64,000 nt of DNA from Straminergon stramineum (taxonomy: Eukaryota; Streptophyta; Bryopsida; Hypnales; Calliergonaceae): the NCBI GenBank assembly GCA_963920665.1, contig OY987269.1, positions 8,682,501-8,746,500 of the forward strand. The letters run 5' to 3'. Below are positions 1-13,453 of this stretch, piece after piece. Both the position numbers and the translations under genes were made by a program. A model generated the notes under the pieces. That model was not told where the DNA came from, made no database searches, and saw only the letters and a program-made list of their open reading frames with translations. How positions within the stretch are numbered: the first letter of the stretch is position 1; each line of letters starts with the position of its first letter.

Positions 1-65
1 ACATAATTGTCTTGGAAAATATGGCAAAAGACTCAATAAAGTGAAAGCAAAGAAAGAGATTTTAC

Positions 66-524
66 TTCATTCAACCTTTCACGCAGCTCATGGTTGATGC
101 TCTGAAGCCGTTGTTCTCCATCAATATGAGCCTCCAAGTCAATTTGCAATGCTGCAACTTGTCGCCGTAATGTGGCAGCATCTGAGGCTGGTGGCACCAT
201 TAAGCCCTCGGCTCGTAGCCGCGGGCCAATGCCAATGCTACCTCCACGCAATGCCAAAGAGCCTCCTGAGCTGGTTGTTGTTGTTGCCCCCCCTCCTCTT
301 CCAGATGGCATAGGCATGCTACTCGTGGTTGGCAACCGAGGGTCGCTAGGCAAACCCTTGTTGAATGCCACACTCTTGTTATTGATCCCACCGCTACTAC
401 CACCACTACTACTATTGGCGCCCAAATTACCACCATGACTTGCACTAGAACCACTTTTGAAGGCATTGTTGTTGTGGGTCCTTGGAGATGTGTTTGGTCG
501 GCCAACACTAGAAGAGCTCGCCAT
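66..524 (-). CDS. First exon of an unrecognised coiled-coil protein (partial)
   Basis: The exon runs from an ATG at 524 to a likely GT donor at 65-64 (GAA|GTAAAA), giving 153 codons in phase 0. The rest of the gene lies left of the window. Residues 1-105 are low-complexity, rich in Ser, Gly, Asn and Thr, and probably disordered. Residues from about 117 to 153 are a charged, leucine-patterned helix (LRRQVAALQIDLEAH followed by LRERLNE) that looks like the start of a coiled coil. The frame reads on past the donor for only ten codons before a stop, which supports a splice there. I do not recognise the family. The opposite strand is also open here because of the biased composition, but it has no protein-like pattern. 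Confidence 0.5.
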
Positions 525-624
525 GAAGTTGCCTATGAGAGGTCTATCTTGGTTGCTAGAGGGCTATCGAGGTGGTACCTACATCTACTCACTATGCCAT
601 GGCATGAGAAGCTCTAATTGTGAA

Positions 625-3600
625 CAAATTATAACATTCATTAGATATCAAAATTTCAATGGGAATGTTGATAATATTTTGACACTAGATCAAATCGATC
701 CAACTTTTGAAGGTGATTGATTGTTTATCAAATGGGTTAACCACAAAATGTTATGGCCATCAATGAAAATTGGATTAGGTTTTAATGTGATGCAAGATAC
801 AAAGGCTCTAATACGATGAGATGAGAAAAAACAGTTGAGAGCTAGTAAAAATGGAGTAAAGGATTTGGCTTGGATCTTTCGACAAGTGGGATTTGTTAGA
901 GGAGGAGTTGATGTGAAGAAACTCTAAAGCATCTACATCACTAGAGCAAAGCCCTTATTGAAACATATTTGAAAAATATTGTATCATTGAAGGAAGAACA
1001 TTGGGATGTTATTTCAATCCTCTAGAGTTGGCTAGACCAACATCCTAATATTGATTGTTTTCAACTTTGGGATTTGCATGGTCAAGTGAGAGAGCATTTA
1101 CCTGCACATGCCCAGATGCAAATCTTGATAGCTTCCAAGAACTAAGAGTATCTTGGAGATTTTCTATTAGTTGCAATTCTTTCATAGATCAATCAAAGAG
1201 TGTTCTTCATTCACTCTCCAGAATGCTTTAGATTATTATCTTTTCAACATGTCCAAAATAAAAATCTATACTCACAATTACCAAGTTGTAGTGAAAAAAA
1301 ATAGTTTTTTGAGAAACATGACATAAGACTAGGGTGCCTACATTGCATAAAGAAAGAGTTTCTTCCAAAACATCTTTTCACATGACTTTCCTAAGGAGAA
1401 AGAAGATTTGGAAGAGGGCATTTGTAAACAATTGCATTATAATAGAATTCATGCATTATAGACATTGACTACTACTAGTAGCCTCTGTAAACTTTTAGTT
1501 GAAAGTGACAAGGGTAGCTCTAGCTATTCATGTCCATGTAGCGTTAGTAGGAAAACTACTACAAGCAGAGTCTTCATTCGCAATGGTCTCCACATCAACA
1601 CTTCTCTTTTCTTTTTTTGACAATAGAAAGCCAACTCTCCAAAATAGAACTATGGAACTAAGTCGAAGGTTTGTTCAAAGCATCTTCCCTGTAAGCTTCC
1701 AAAATCAAGGACAATGATTACCTAGTATTTCAGTTACAGAGGAAAATTGTATCATTGAAGATGACCCCTAACTTGAGATTGCTCCTCCAGAGTCTTCACA
1801 ACAATGTGTACAATCTCAAATCTCAACAACATCTGGGATCTCAACAAAAACGTAGAGGATATTGAAGATGTTAGGAATAAAATCTTGTCCCCTACATCAT
1901 CGCATGTTACCACTGTAACGACTCTTCTATTCATATGGTATAACCTAATAGCATGTGATGTAATCATGGAAAGTCACTGACCATGGAATAGAAATAAATT
2001 TTTCTATATCACTAATAATGTTGTATAACCTCCTCAACAAATACATATGATAAAATGCTCATATCTCACAATACCTAGCAAGGCTTCAATTGTCTTTTGG
2101 ATGGTCAGCCTACTAGTTTCAAGAGATGCCTTTGGAAGCCACCATCCTTATTCAAGTTAATTTAGTGTGGTCTCCTCTCCTAGAGAATGCCACCACAAAT
2201 TTGGTTGGAGTAAGGTTTTAGAAAAGCAAGATTGAAAGTCAAGCATTACACAATTATTCTCAAAGATTTTCATTATCATCAAAATGCCATTCTTCTTGGT
2301 TCAAACATTCATATCAAAATTGCATTTAAACTTCACCCAATGAGCGATCTACATTTTGAAGTACAACAACCTACAAGTAGTAAAGCTCTAAAAGCTTACC
2401 CTATTCTTAATAATCAACTCGCATAAAATTGAAGCACATTGCAAGAAACATACTTATAAAAGTACAAATTTTGTATTACCTAAGAAAGTAGTAATTTTAC
2501 AAGGTAATGAAATAGGTGAAACCTTCGTCAAACTTGCTTGTCTAATCCAACTCACATGTCTTAATGCAAGAAAGTGTAATCCCCCCCGTATGTCAAATAG
2601 ATCCAATTAGTTGAGTTAAACTGGATTCTTAAACAGCAAACATTGCACACACAAATCATCCACCACAATTTTAACCTACACAACACAAATTTTATGCTTC
2701 ATAAACTAACTCATTCCCCTTCATCACCACATCCAAACAAGGTGCAAATAGATTGAAAGTTGCTCCCTTGAATTGCATATATTCTCTCCGGTAGCCACTT
2801 CTTCTTCTCCTCTTCTTCTTGGTCTTTTGCATTCGACATATTCAAATTAGGAATAATATTGAAAGCAAGACTATAAACCCAAAGACAAGGGATTTTGTGC
2901 GATGAGGACAACGAAGAAGGTGGGGATTAGGTGGACATAAGACAAGGTGATGCAACGGATATGGTAGAATAATAGAAAAAAGAACGGTTAATATGGTTTG
3001 TGTAGTGTAACCTTTGCCCTAACCATACTCCCCCCGGACTATAACCAACCACTCCGCTCACATGACAACATACACTTCTTTGTGCCATTCTTGACAAACT
3101 TTCTATCAATCTCGTTACTCACAATTGCAACTTCGCATTTGGACACAATTGATGGTCTTCAAAGCCATGAATCATTATCATATTCAAAAAATTCAAACTC
3201 TTTTATGTACATAGATTCTTGAAGCAATAAATTCAGCAATTCCTTTCGACGAGAATTTGATAATGTCTTGGATCTCATTGAGGATGTCTTTGTGATCAAT
3301 TTGTCAAGCGATGCTAAGAGCTTCATTGCAATTGCACATGGATTTTGCAAGAGCTTTAGCGGTCCCTTGGAAACAAATTCAAGATTGAATGTCTCCGAAA
3401 TTGTTTAGGTCTTGGGACTTGTGCTTGAAAACTAAAATGTTGGACGATAAATGAAATGTTGTTGAGTTCATCCATCATATTTGCCTATCATAGACACCTA
3501 TTCATGACACTGTTTAACTAGGTAGCATTGGTTCCAAGGCATTTCTGAAGACCCAAGAATATAAGAAGATTTTTTTGGTGTGAACCAAGGAAGTTAGGCC

Positions 3601-6600
3601 ACATTATCTTTTGAACTAAAATGCTACCCTAGTTCCATTCAATTTAACATAAAGCCTCAAATAATTTGTAAATAGTGTTGTTATGTAGACCTCTAAGACA
3701 ATAGGAGGATGTTAGCAAAACACCATTGTTTATAGAAACATGGAAATTTATGTGTAGATTTGAACCATATAAAGTGGAAGTGTGCTTGGTTGTGTTGTGG
3801 TATGCTAATTTGGTGTGCATTCCATGGTACACTATACAACATGAAGTTGCAAGGCATATGATTGAATGTTGGTGTATGTATTACTTATTGGATGCTTCAT
3901 ATTTATAGGCATATGATAGAAATTGAAGTAATTTTTTGTCCTATGGATGTTAAGTTAGACATCTTAACCTTATTAAGGACATATTAGTTGAAAGTATAAA
4001 TACAAATATTTTTCTTGAATTTTTTGTTGAATGTCAATGCTAAAAATGAAATCCATATGTTATTTAGGATTTAGGCTTATATGCATACGTAGAACTAACT
4101 CATGTATTTATTACAATATTGGAAGGTTAGTCTTAATATCTAATCATCAAGTTTACAATGTCTAAAAAATGAAATGTGCATATTTTATAAATATATAATT
4201 GTGTAATATCATATATTTGCATATAGTTTTAGATATTAGCATATTATTAGCATAATAATAGTGAATATAGTAGTATTTAGAGACCTTCTTTGTGCGTATA
4301 TTGAAATGTGGTGATGCTCGTACCACTTCGATGGGGAGGAAGATTTCAACCATTCATTCAATTTGCACAAAGATCAAGATTCAAGGGATTTTTAGGAAAT
4401 AAGGCATCTTTCTAAATGATGATTCTTTTCTTAGATTTGATAAACCCCTCAAAATATTTTTACAGTTTTTCATTGGAAGAGAAGAAGCATTTATAAAGGA
4501 AATATGTTTTATATATCTAGGACCTTTGAAGAATTAGATAGTCATGAATTTTTGAAGTTTGTAGTATATAGGCACCTTTTAGTGTTTTATAGAAGGGACA
4601 AAATCCAATTCAAACTTGCTCTTTTTGAAAACCTTTTAGAGACTCAAAATTTATTTAAGCACCTCTAAAATGCAAACCAAGAGAGTTTCATAATGTGTTC
4701 TTTTTAAGGTTCCTTTTCACACATTCTTAAATCAACATTCGGTTTTTGGTTGCCAAGATAATCAAATTGCTTAGATTAAGTTATAATTATAATTATAAGC
4801 TTGCAAAGCAAACAATTTCCTTCACACTTCCATCCTTTAGTTGTATATGTACTTGAAAATTCTTTTAAATAATTCATTATACCCCACTTAATGAATGAAC
4901 CATATTCATACACCATAGTAATTAATCATTTCATCACTATATTTAAATAGAATAAAACAAGTATTGGAAGTTTTAGGACACCCAAAATCTAAAGTATGAT
5001 CAAGTTATAATAAATTGATTATTTTTAATTTGGTTCTACACAATTCTATTATTTTTGTTTCCAAATAAGCTCCTATAATATTCTATGTCTTGGAATCTTA
5101 TATCTTGTATTCTATGTCTATAGTAGTACCATGTACTATAGATTTCAAAATATATTACTTTACTTTTTACTTTTCACCCTCTTATATACCAATTATGTAA
5201 AAAATAAGCTATGAAACTAAAATGCATGTGACAATATTGAGTAACATTTTGACAAAAGGTATCACTATGTAGTCTAACTTTCATATTATAATGTCCAATA
5301 TATAATATGACAACATCATTGTTTCAAGGAACAATCATGAATGTAACAATCAATATTTTTTTATTGATTTAATCCCAAGTGCTAAAACAAAGATAGTTGG
5401 ATCAAAGTTAAAACATAAATAGATTAGAATACTTCTAAAATATTTATATCCTTGATTTATGCAAAGCATTTTTTATTCCTACCATTGATATATTGCAATA
5501 TCATGTTTGAAACTTCTTCATTGAATATTACTTTCTAAAGAACCTTGGCATGTTTTCACTCAAGAATTATCAATAAATTCCATTATTTTTGGTGTGCATT
5601 GAGCATATTGATAATTGATATTCAATCAAGGACATAAATTGCACCAACAAACCAAAAGAATGTTTGGATTGTTCTTGGAAGCTATGATTGCTAAAATTAT
5701 AAGATTATAAAATTTGAAGGCACAAATTTTTTTTTTATTACATTGACTTCTCATAGAATGAAACTTTTATACTACACTTAATGTCTTTTCTACCACTACG
5801 TAAATCATGTCAATTACAAACTTGCCAAAAATTTTAGATACAAGAAGCATTTTGCAACTATTTTTCCTAAACTTCCAGCAATATAACTTTTGATTTGGGC
5901 ACTCTGTTGGATAAATAATTATATTTATCCAAGAGGGACATTCTACACCTTGTGTAATGATTTTGAAAAAATCTATAAAAATTGACTTTGTATGAACCTT
6001 CTTGAGTTTTTATTTGTTTCTTTGAAGGATAATTATAGGAAGTTATGGTGGATGGAGGTATCATAGCCTGAGTTTGTTCCTAAACTTGTATGAGCCTACA
6101 ACATGGCATATACTCCTATCTATATATTGTCCTCCTTAGCAAGTTAACTTACAATCTTGTACTCAACCAAAGAAACATGTAAGAGCAACTACTCCAACAC
6201 TTGACAAATTGAGTGTGCTAAAAGTTTACATCTATTTTTGAAGAGCCTTCAATATCCTTCTCCCCCACCCATGCTCACCTTGTGTGCCCTATAAATAGTC
6301 AATTAATTAATCAACATGTGGATAAATAGTTAATCAATCAATCACCAAGTGGAATGTAGGGTAAATCTCACTAAACTTAGGATGAACAATAATTCAAGGG
6401 CCATTGCTTGACTCACTAGGATTAGATATCATAGGAATAATTTGAGGGGCTTGGAAGATTTGTCATCTAAATTTGGTGTGTGTTGAATCCTTGCTTCATA
6501 TTCATGTAGGTACTCTATTTCCAAACTCCTAAATTGCAAGAATTATCAACTTCACTATGACTCATTGTTCTTTAGAAGTTAACTTGATGAAGTACAATGG

Positions 6601-6639
6601 GGCTAGGTGAACATTCATCATCCATGGAGGTGAGGGTCA
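625..6639. other. Intergenic, no gene recognised
   Basis: AT-rich sequence with only short, low-quality open frames on both strands. No domain, conserved motif or coherent exon chain was seen. It is probably old, decayed repeat DNA. Confidence 0.6.
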
Positions 6640-6865
6640 AGGAGGATTACCCCCCTCATTGCCCCACAAAAGGGTAATTGTAAAAAATTGCTCCCTATTT
6701 TGTACCTTGTTTTCAATTATTTTTTCAACTTTTCAACCTAATTTGGGGCCTCTTATTGCAAATTTTATCATGTGCTGCAAATAAAAAATTTCAATGTTTA
6801 AATTGTTGGTTAATGAGGGGGTCAACTCACCCTATCCTAGGTTGAGCATTTAGGAGTTAATTTTA
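6640..6865. repeat. Dispersed repeat, copy related to 31790-32040 and 32640-32790
   Basis: The stretch holds the phrase 'tttggggcctctta' followed by a GGGGGTCAACTCACCC-type motif. This matches 32640-32790 directly, where the motif is GGGGGTCAATCCACCCC. Its left half (6655-6720) matches the reverse complement of 31870-31940 (CAAAATAGGGAG and TTACCC words). This is a diverged repeat family with no coding capacity seen. Confidence 0.5.
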
Positions 6866-6887
6866 TTTCAAACTAATGAGGAACTAA

Positions 6888-7713
6888 GGTAAACTTGCCT
6901 ATGACAAGCAAATCTTTCATCATAGGCTCCTAGAAAACTACACATGAAAGGCTTATATCAAGTCATGACAAATTTTTTCCAATAAATGGGATTAGGACTA
7001 CAATAGATTGATTTGTGGCCATAATCAATGCCTTGAGAGATAACCATTAGGGAAGATTTGAGGCCTCTAGGAGATTGCGAGTCCCCAAGCTGCGGGGAAT
7101 GCAGGAACGGTGCCGCCGTGGTAGATTGATGTGGCCGCAACACTACCACGTCAAGAAAAAAAATGAATTTTTTTTCAACTTCTTTTTGCATTTCAAAACT
7201 AATATGTATACTCTTTTTTTTTTGATATTTTTTTCCTAACAGCAATCAATCGTTCCCGAACTGCACAGGGAATAGGCTTGAAACAACCCTCCTGAGGCCT
7301 CAAATCCCCTCTAATGGTTGGAGTTACTAGTGATTGTCATAGGACACTTACACCTTTCTAGTATAACCTCATCATAAAAAGTTACTTTTTTATTCCATCA
7401 TGTCATGACCATGTTAGGAAATCTTGTAGCCAAGTTAGAAAATATTGTGCATGCTTTAGGTGATAAGATGACCATTATGTAAACACTTTTTTATGATTTG
7501 GGGTAGTCTAGAGACTCTTCTGGGCCAATTGGGCAGCTCCTTTTAAAGATTCATAGAAAATTCTTACTTTGTCCAAAAAATAAAATTTCAATTGCTTCCT
7601 TCATTCTCACATTTGCCTTTGTATGGAAAAAAATCTGAATCATGAAATCTTTATTTTTTCTAATGGCAATAGGATAGACCATTCATTTTGCCTGTCATAG
7701 GCAGGTTTACATC
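6888..7713. repeat. Nested inverted repeat
   Basis: An inner pair of arms at about 7042-7076 and 7287-7320 is inverted around the words AACCATTAG and GATTTGAGGCCTC. An outer pair at about 6888-6912 and 7690-7713 shares GTAAAC.TGCCTATGACA in inverted order. The structure lies just upstream of the ribosomal protein gene and may be an old foldback transposon. Target-site duplications were not resolved. Confidence 0.4.
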
Positions 7714-7888
7714 AAACGTAAACCAGAGTTCTGAAAAAGTTTTGGAAGCGAGAGTCAGTATTGACTCAGTAGTGAGAAAAAGGACGATGTGATATTACGG
7801 AGAGCGGGGTGTACTTCATCCATTCTGTGAGAGCGACGATGTTACTGTAGTCCATCCATGAAGATAATTTTTTCATTCGTCGTGAGGG

Positions 7889-7897
7889 TTAGGGTTT
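7889..7897 (+). promoter_or_regulatory. Telo-box upstream of RPL6
   Basis: TTAGGGTTT (AAACCCTAA on the other strand) lies 110 bp before the RPL6 start codon. A second identical box is at 8272-8280, just inside intron 1. Telo-boxes are an established element of plant ribosomal-protein promoters. The motif is short, so the support is the position and the pairing. Confidence 0.55.
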
Positions 7898-8006
7898 GGC
7901 GCTCTAGCCTTGAAGTCTGCGGAAGCTCATTAGGGCAGGTCTCTTTGTCCCCGACGCCTCGCGCACCGAGCTGAGCTGCGTTCACGGTCCTTACATTTTC
8001 GTCGCG

Positions 8007-9781
8007 ATGGCCCCCAAGCCTGTGAAAACGAGCAGGAACAAGGAGCTTGTCCGGGGCATCGGACGCAACGGCAGGTCCAAGACCTACCACAAGCGCGGCT
8101 TGTGGGCCATCAAGGCCAAGAATGGTGGCAGCTTCCCCACACACCAGAAGGCTGCCGCGGCCGAGGTTCCCGCCGTCCGTGCTCCCAAGTTCTACCCGGC
8201 TGATGATGTTAAGAAGCCCCTGCACAAGAACAAGGTCGTCAACGCGCCGAAGCTGAGGTGCGTCTCGGTTTTTAGGGTTTCGTTTGGTGTATGCTGCGAT
8301 TCCTGTTCAATTTTTTTTTTGGTTCAAGTAGGAATTTTTTTTGCGTGAGAATGTAGTTTGTCCAGGCTGTTATCAGGGTTTTGAGGTTCGATAACAGAAT
8401 TACGGAATTACGGTTATGAAATATAAGTCTTGGCCAGGAGGGTGTAAAAGTTTTTATCGCTTCTCCGTTTTATTTTTGTTCATACAATTATGGAGTATGA
8501 TGCCATGGAATAATTTTTTGACCTAGGAGGTATTGTTGTCAGGGTTTGAGGGGTTTGATAGTAGAATCTCTTGATTCGGTTTCCAGATGGCACGTCAGCG
8601 GACTGCACTTCTGAGTATTTTTGAGTGCGGTTTCTCTCGGAAGCTTGATGAGTATCGGCTTTATTCGAGTCATGTATTCATTTCCAGTCAGGAATATCTA
8701 TTGTATGGCCACTTGCATGGCAAGGTATAGGTTATCTTTGATGTCACTGCATTTGTTCTAAATTGTGACTGTTTGGGACTTGCAGGTCAAGCATCTCTCC
8801 AGGAACTGTTCTGATTCTGTTGGCTGGTCACTTCAAGGGCAAGCGTGTTGTGTTCCTGAAGCAGTTGGAATCCGGCCTTCTACTGGTTACCGGTGTGTAC
8901 TTCACTCCTTCCATATTCGGAATAAGATTATTATAATGTTTTGGATATACCGGTTGTGAGGTTTGGTTATTAGGGGTTTGTCGCTCTTATGGTTAACTCA
9001 TCACATGATAGTTCCTTGTGCTTATAAAGGGTCGATATACCTTCTCGAATGTTGCTTCTTGTTCTTCCCTTTGCGACGCCTATTGATCCTCTTCCCGAGG
9101 GCAACCGTTTAACATATGTCGAACGGAATCTCTGCGTTGGGTGTTCTTCTCTTCTAGCGTAGAGGCAACCTTTCTCAAGCATTCCCTGGATTCATTTTCC
9201 ACGTCTTTTGCCTTTATCGACAGCAGTTAGTTCTAGTACAGATCCCAGCGGCAGGTTTTGATATTTGACACAGGGTTTTAATTTGATGGTCGTATGTCTC
9301 ACAGGACCATTCAAGGTGAATGGCGTCCCTTTGAGGAGAGTGAATCAGGCTTACGTTATTGCGACATCCACTAAGATCGATATTTCATCTGTCGATGTTG
9401 TCAAATACGCCGACTCCTATTTCAAGAGGGAAGTTACCAAGAAGAAGAAGGGAGAGTCTGAGTTTTTCGAAGCTGAGAAAGATGTAAGTACTCAATTGCA
9501 TTTGTCACCAGTTTGGGGAAGTGAAGTGTGAGAACTATGGCTGATGTTGTAGATTTATGTCTAGGTATATTGCAGCATATTTGCGATGTAGATTCTGACC
9601 CCTGCTGTGAATCATATAAATGCAGGAGGAGAACACCCTGTCGGAGGAGAAGAAGGAGGATCAGAAGGCAATTGACGCCAAGCTCATCCCTCTCATCGAA
9701 GCAGTCCCAGAATTGAAAACCTACTTGAGTGCCAGGTTTAGTTTGAAGTCTGGAGTCAAGCCACATGAACTCGTCTTTTAG
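8007..9781 (+). CDS. RPL6: 60S ribosomal protein L6 (eL6), four exons
   Basis: Structural protein of the cytosolic large ribosomal subunit. Exons are 8007-8257, 8786-8892, 9305-9483 and 9626-9781. All three introns have GT/AG ends and the phases join cleanly (2, 1, 0), giving 231 codons including TAG, or 230 residues, close to the usual plant length of about 233. The basic N-terminus ([17 protein letters not shown]) is typical. The core, residues about 84-150, reads [20 protein letters not shown], then [19 protein letters not shown] and [20 protein letters not shown], which is the eL6 signature. The C-terminus ends in KPHELVF. GC content is higher than in the surroundings. A telo-box precedes the gene and intron 1 opens with another. 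No defect is visible, so it is probably functional. Confidence 0.95.
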
Positions 9782-9789
9782 AAAACCAC

Positions 9790-10317
9790 ATTTTTGTGAT
9801 TGCAGTAAAGTGGCGAAGGACTTTATGACTGATTTAATGTGTATGCGGTTCTTCTTTTGTATATCACATGTGATCCATGTATGCTCTCAATGTTTAGGGT
9901 TGAACTTTCTAGGATGATGGGCCTCAGTGCTCGGTATTCTCCATTGGAAGATTTCAATTAACTTTCATTACAGACGCTGCCTCGTCCCACATGAATGACT
10001 GTAATCCGATAGTAGAGTCTTTTCGAGAGTAAGTCTTTTGGGGAATGTTGACTTTGGCCACTATGTCAAATATTTTATATTTTGTGGAATACTTAACCTG
10101 GTCTTTAAAGGTCTAATTTTTTTTGAATACATTGAAAAATTGGCTTGAGGTGGTGGAGGGTCTGCATGTAATGTTTAAGAGTCGTTATTTAGGAACTTTA
10201 CACAAATAGAAAACCAAGTGCTATAGTATGTCATGTAATAAATACACCAAGACATCGAATTTGCAATTATGTATCACCACATTAATTAACCCCTGAAAGA
10301 CTAAGTGAAGCAACTTT
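9790..10317. other. RPL6 3' flank, no further gene
   Basis: This holds the 3' UTR and AT-rich downstream sequence of RPL6. No reading frame with protein character was seen. Confidence 0.5.
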
Positions 10318-10865
10318 TTTTGGTAACATAGAAATTTTGTGCAGCTCACTAAGATCAAAGTTTTCATTTTTTCTTTGAAATTTTCACTCAGCATCTGGAT
10401 GTGGAGTAGCTTGAAGATGCAATAACACTCATAACTTTTGACTACATGGTTAAAAAGTTTAGGTGATGTACAGGTTTGTTTCTCAACTAGGTAGTTTGAG
10501 AAGTTAAAAAAAATCACTTTTTTAAGAAACAAAAATTGGAAATAGTATTTTTAGATTTAAATATGTGTTGAAAGCTTGGAATCCATCCTTTTTTATTAAC
10601 GAAAATGAAAGTTATGAGGAGTTTTTGTTTGTAGGCATTTCTGGAATCTCTCTCCGAAATAAACTTTTGAAGTCCTATATTTCATTCAATTTTCAATATT
10701 TTTTGAAAAAACAAAATCAGAGTTTGTAAATTGTTTAGTGAAACATTATAACCATTGGAATTGAAAATTTTAAATTCTATAACTAATTTCTCAACTAATT
10801 AGTCTTCTAAATCTATCTCTACTTCTTTCTATTCACTATTTTTTTAATCATGAATATGAATTTTA
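10318..10865. repeat. Diverged direct repeat, copy A
   Basis: Colinear with 11731-12300. Shared landmarks in order are 'GGTAACATAG.AATTTTG', 'GCAGCTCACTA', 'CATAACTTTTGACTA..TGGTTAAAAAGTT', 'GAAAGTTATGAGGAGTTTT' and 'ACATTA.AACCATTGG'. Spacing is preserved with small indels. No coding potential was seen, and it is probably a remnant of one old repeat family. Confidence 0.65.
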
Positions 10866-11730
10866 TTTGAAAGTTTTTTTTAATGTATTTCCTACTTATT
10901 TCTTCAAAAAATTATAGAGTTGCAAGTTGTAGGATCTATACATTTTTGGATAAATATTTTGAAAAATGAAATCTAACTAGTTGGAAAGAATTGAAAATAT
11001 TTATTTTTGAAATCCAAGCATCTTGATTTTGCAATTGGTATGATTTTTTCTAAAATTTTAGGATGGTGTACTCTAACAACTAAAGGATTCTATAATTGAA
11101 TTTGTTAAAAAATAAATATAGATGAATATTTCAGCTTTGCTTTAGAGACTAATATTTTGGAGTAATTTTGGCCTCTAAACATGCCAAAGAACTTTAGGAG
11201 TTAATACCAAAATTAATAGTATTTCCTACATTCAGATGTGGCCAAAGGGGGTGTTGATGAAGTTTGTGGTGCATCTATAACATTGCACACTAGCTTACAT
11301 AGGTCTACATAAGTCCACAAGATCACAACAATGTTGAATATTCCAAAGTATATTAGACTTCAAGCAAAAAAATCATTTTATGTGTAAGCCATGGAAGTTG
11401 GCCCTCCACTAAGGTAGGATCATCTAAAAAACGTAGTATGTTCCTAAAAGTGAGCTCCAAAAAAAGTAGAGAAAAAATAGGTCCTTGTTGCATTTTCTTC
11501 AAAGAGGAAAACTATGAACATTGAAAAATAATATAGTACATTTTTTTTAATTTGCCAATTCAATTTTGACTTCTTGTAATTTTTTCATATTAAAATCAAA
11601 TATCATTTTTGAATTTCTCCCAAATTTTATTGCAATATGTCTATATGTGATAGAAAAATGAAAAATTCTTGACACTCTTCCATCTTCATAGAAATTTGCT
11701 CAGTTTAACCTCTAAATGTCCAAATTGTGT

Positions 11731-12300
11731 TTTTTGGCAACATAGCAATTTTGGGCAGCTCACTATGAATGGAATTAAAAAAAATTTGCTTTGAAATTTT
11801 CAGACAATAGTCATGTGCCTGAGGAGTACCTTTAAGGGACAATAATTTTCATAACTTTTGACTATGTGGTTAAAAAGTTATTGCATGGTATGTAATTTTC
11901 ATTATTTGGTGGGGAACTTGGGCACCTCAAAAATATTCTTCAAAAGTCACTTTTTCCTTAATAAAAATTTGAAATTGTTTTTCAAGATTTATATATATAT
12001 AGAAAGCTTTTAATCATTCCATTTTGGTTAATGAATTGAAAGTTATGAGGAGTTTTGGTTTGTCGATAGTTATGGATTTTCAACTCTAAGATAAACTTTG
12101 AAGTCCTTTATTGAACTCCATGTTCAATATTTTTGAAAAAAAATAAAAACAGTGGGTGTAGATTGTTTATTTAAACATTACAACCATTGGGATTGTCATT
12201 TTTCAATTCCATAACTAAATTTTTAACCATCTAGTAATTTGAATCATTCTCAATCTACTTCTTTCTACTTACTATTCACTTTCTATCTTGTTGTACAATT
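11731..12300. repeat. Diverged direct repeat, copy B
   Basis: Second copy of the 10318-10865 repeat, same orientation, about 1.41 kb away. It carries the same ordered landmarks with many substitutions, so the duplication or the two insertions are old. Confidence 0.65.
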
Positions 12301-13274
12301 CCAAATGATTTGAAAATTTTCAAGTATGCAATCAACTTGCCTTGAAGAATGAATCTAAAGAAGCACCACCATTTTGGACATTTTTTCTTACAAATATGAC
12401 CTTGTGAAGTGTAGCTACCCAATTTTTCTCAAGGCCCAAAAGAGGATTTTTGTCAATTCAAACCTTAATATCTCGCAATCTACAAGGTAAAAATTTGTGA
12501 ATTCTTTTCCACATCTTCTCAAACTAGCATACTACAAGATCTTATGGTTACATGTGTTTGAAAATGTTTTTTGTTCTAAAATTTGATACTTGTACTAGAA
12601 ATGACAGTTTTGGAACGTTTTTGGTGAAAGCATAGACAAAATCTTGTAGGGGTTAAGTAACGATGCTCTGCCTGGCTATATTCAAAAGACGCTGTTTTGA
12701 CATCTGAAGAGAATGAGGATGCCCTCGGGCGTCGGATTGGAGTTAGTGTTCGTTTTTTTCATCTTCTGCAATTGCGGCACACATTGGACTTTCTTTTAGG
12801 TGAGAGATGAAGTAGTTAGAGATTATCAGGCTTGATCGATTTGACAGACACAACTTGACAAGGAATCATGCAGGAATGGATATATAATAAAGACGGCTCA
12901 TCTGGTCTTAATTGCAGTGAAGCACATGCGCCTGAATGTGTGCATCGTGCTAGCTGTTGAGGATCGAAAATGGACACAGTCATCAGAAGATCGCATTCAA
13001 CGTGAATCTTGAAAACATCTAGAGAACGGACGTGATTCTGAATCCCGTGAATAGACAATACGTACGCTCTGTTTCTTCGCTCCCAGCTAGGGCCCTGTCG
13101 ATCTCAATCCAACCGTGGCTTTCCAAAGAGTACGTACTAAGTCTACTAGCTCCCACCATATTTCACCGGACAGAGTTCACATGACATGCTTCTTGAAGCT
13201 AAAATTTCGGAGCTAGCACGGCAAGATCACGCTGTAATTCTCTAAAAGTTTAAGATTTTGAAATCTGTACCTTT
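12301..13274. other. Intergenic, no gene recognised
   Basis: AT-rich to about 12650, then a patch of more balanced composition (12650-13250) with only short frames on both strands. It may contain a decayed gene fragment, but no family could be named. Confidence 0.4.
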
Positions 13275-13347
13275 GTTAGATGGTACTTTTACGGTTCAGA
13301 CAAGGTGGTGTGAAAATGGCACAAGGAATACCGCCATTTTAATGAAA
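13275..13347. repeat. Fragment of the TTCGTTAAAA MITE family
   Basis: GGAATACCGCCATTTTAATG with flanking ACGGTTCAGAC matches one end of the MITE copies at 19240, 19930 and 21657. Only one terminus is preserved. Confidence 0.5.
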
Positions 13348-13453
13348 TTTTCCAATTTGGGCTTCTATTCCTTTTCTTTCCCAAAATTGTGAAAATAGGA
13401 ATATTTTAAGCAAACAACAAAGCCATCGGACAAGCCATTGGACAAACAATACT

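Noticed and set aside
172..438. Plus-strand frame opposite the first gene
   Set aside because: Low-complexity Pro/Leu-rich product caused by antisense reading of Ser/Gly codons; no motif.
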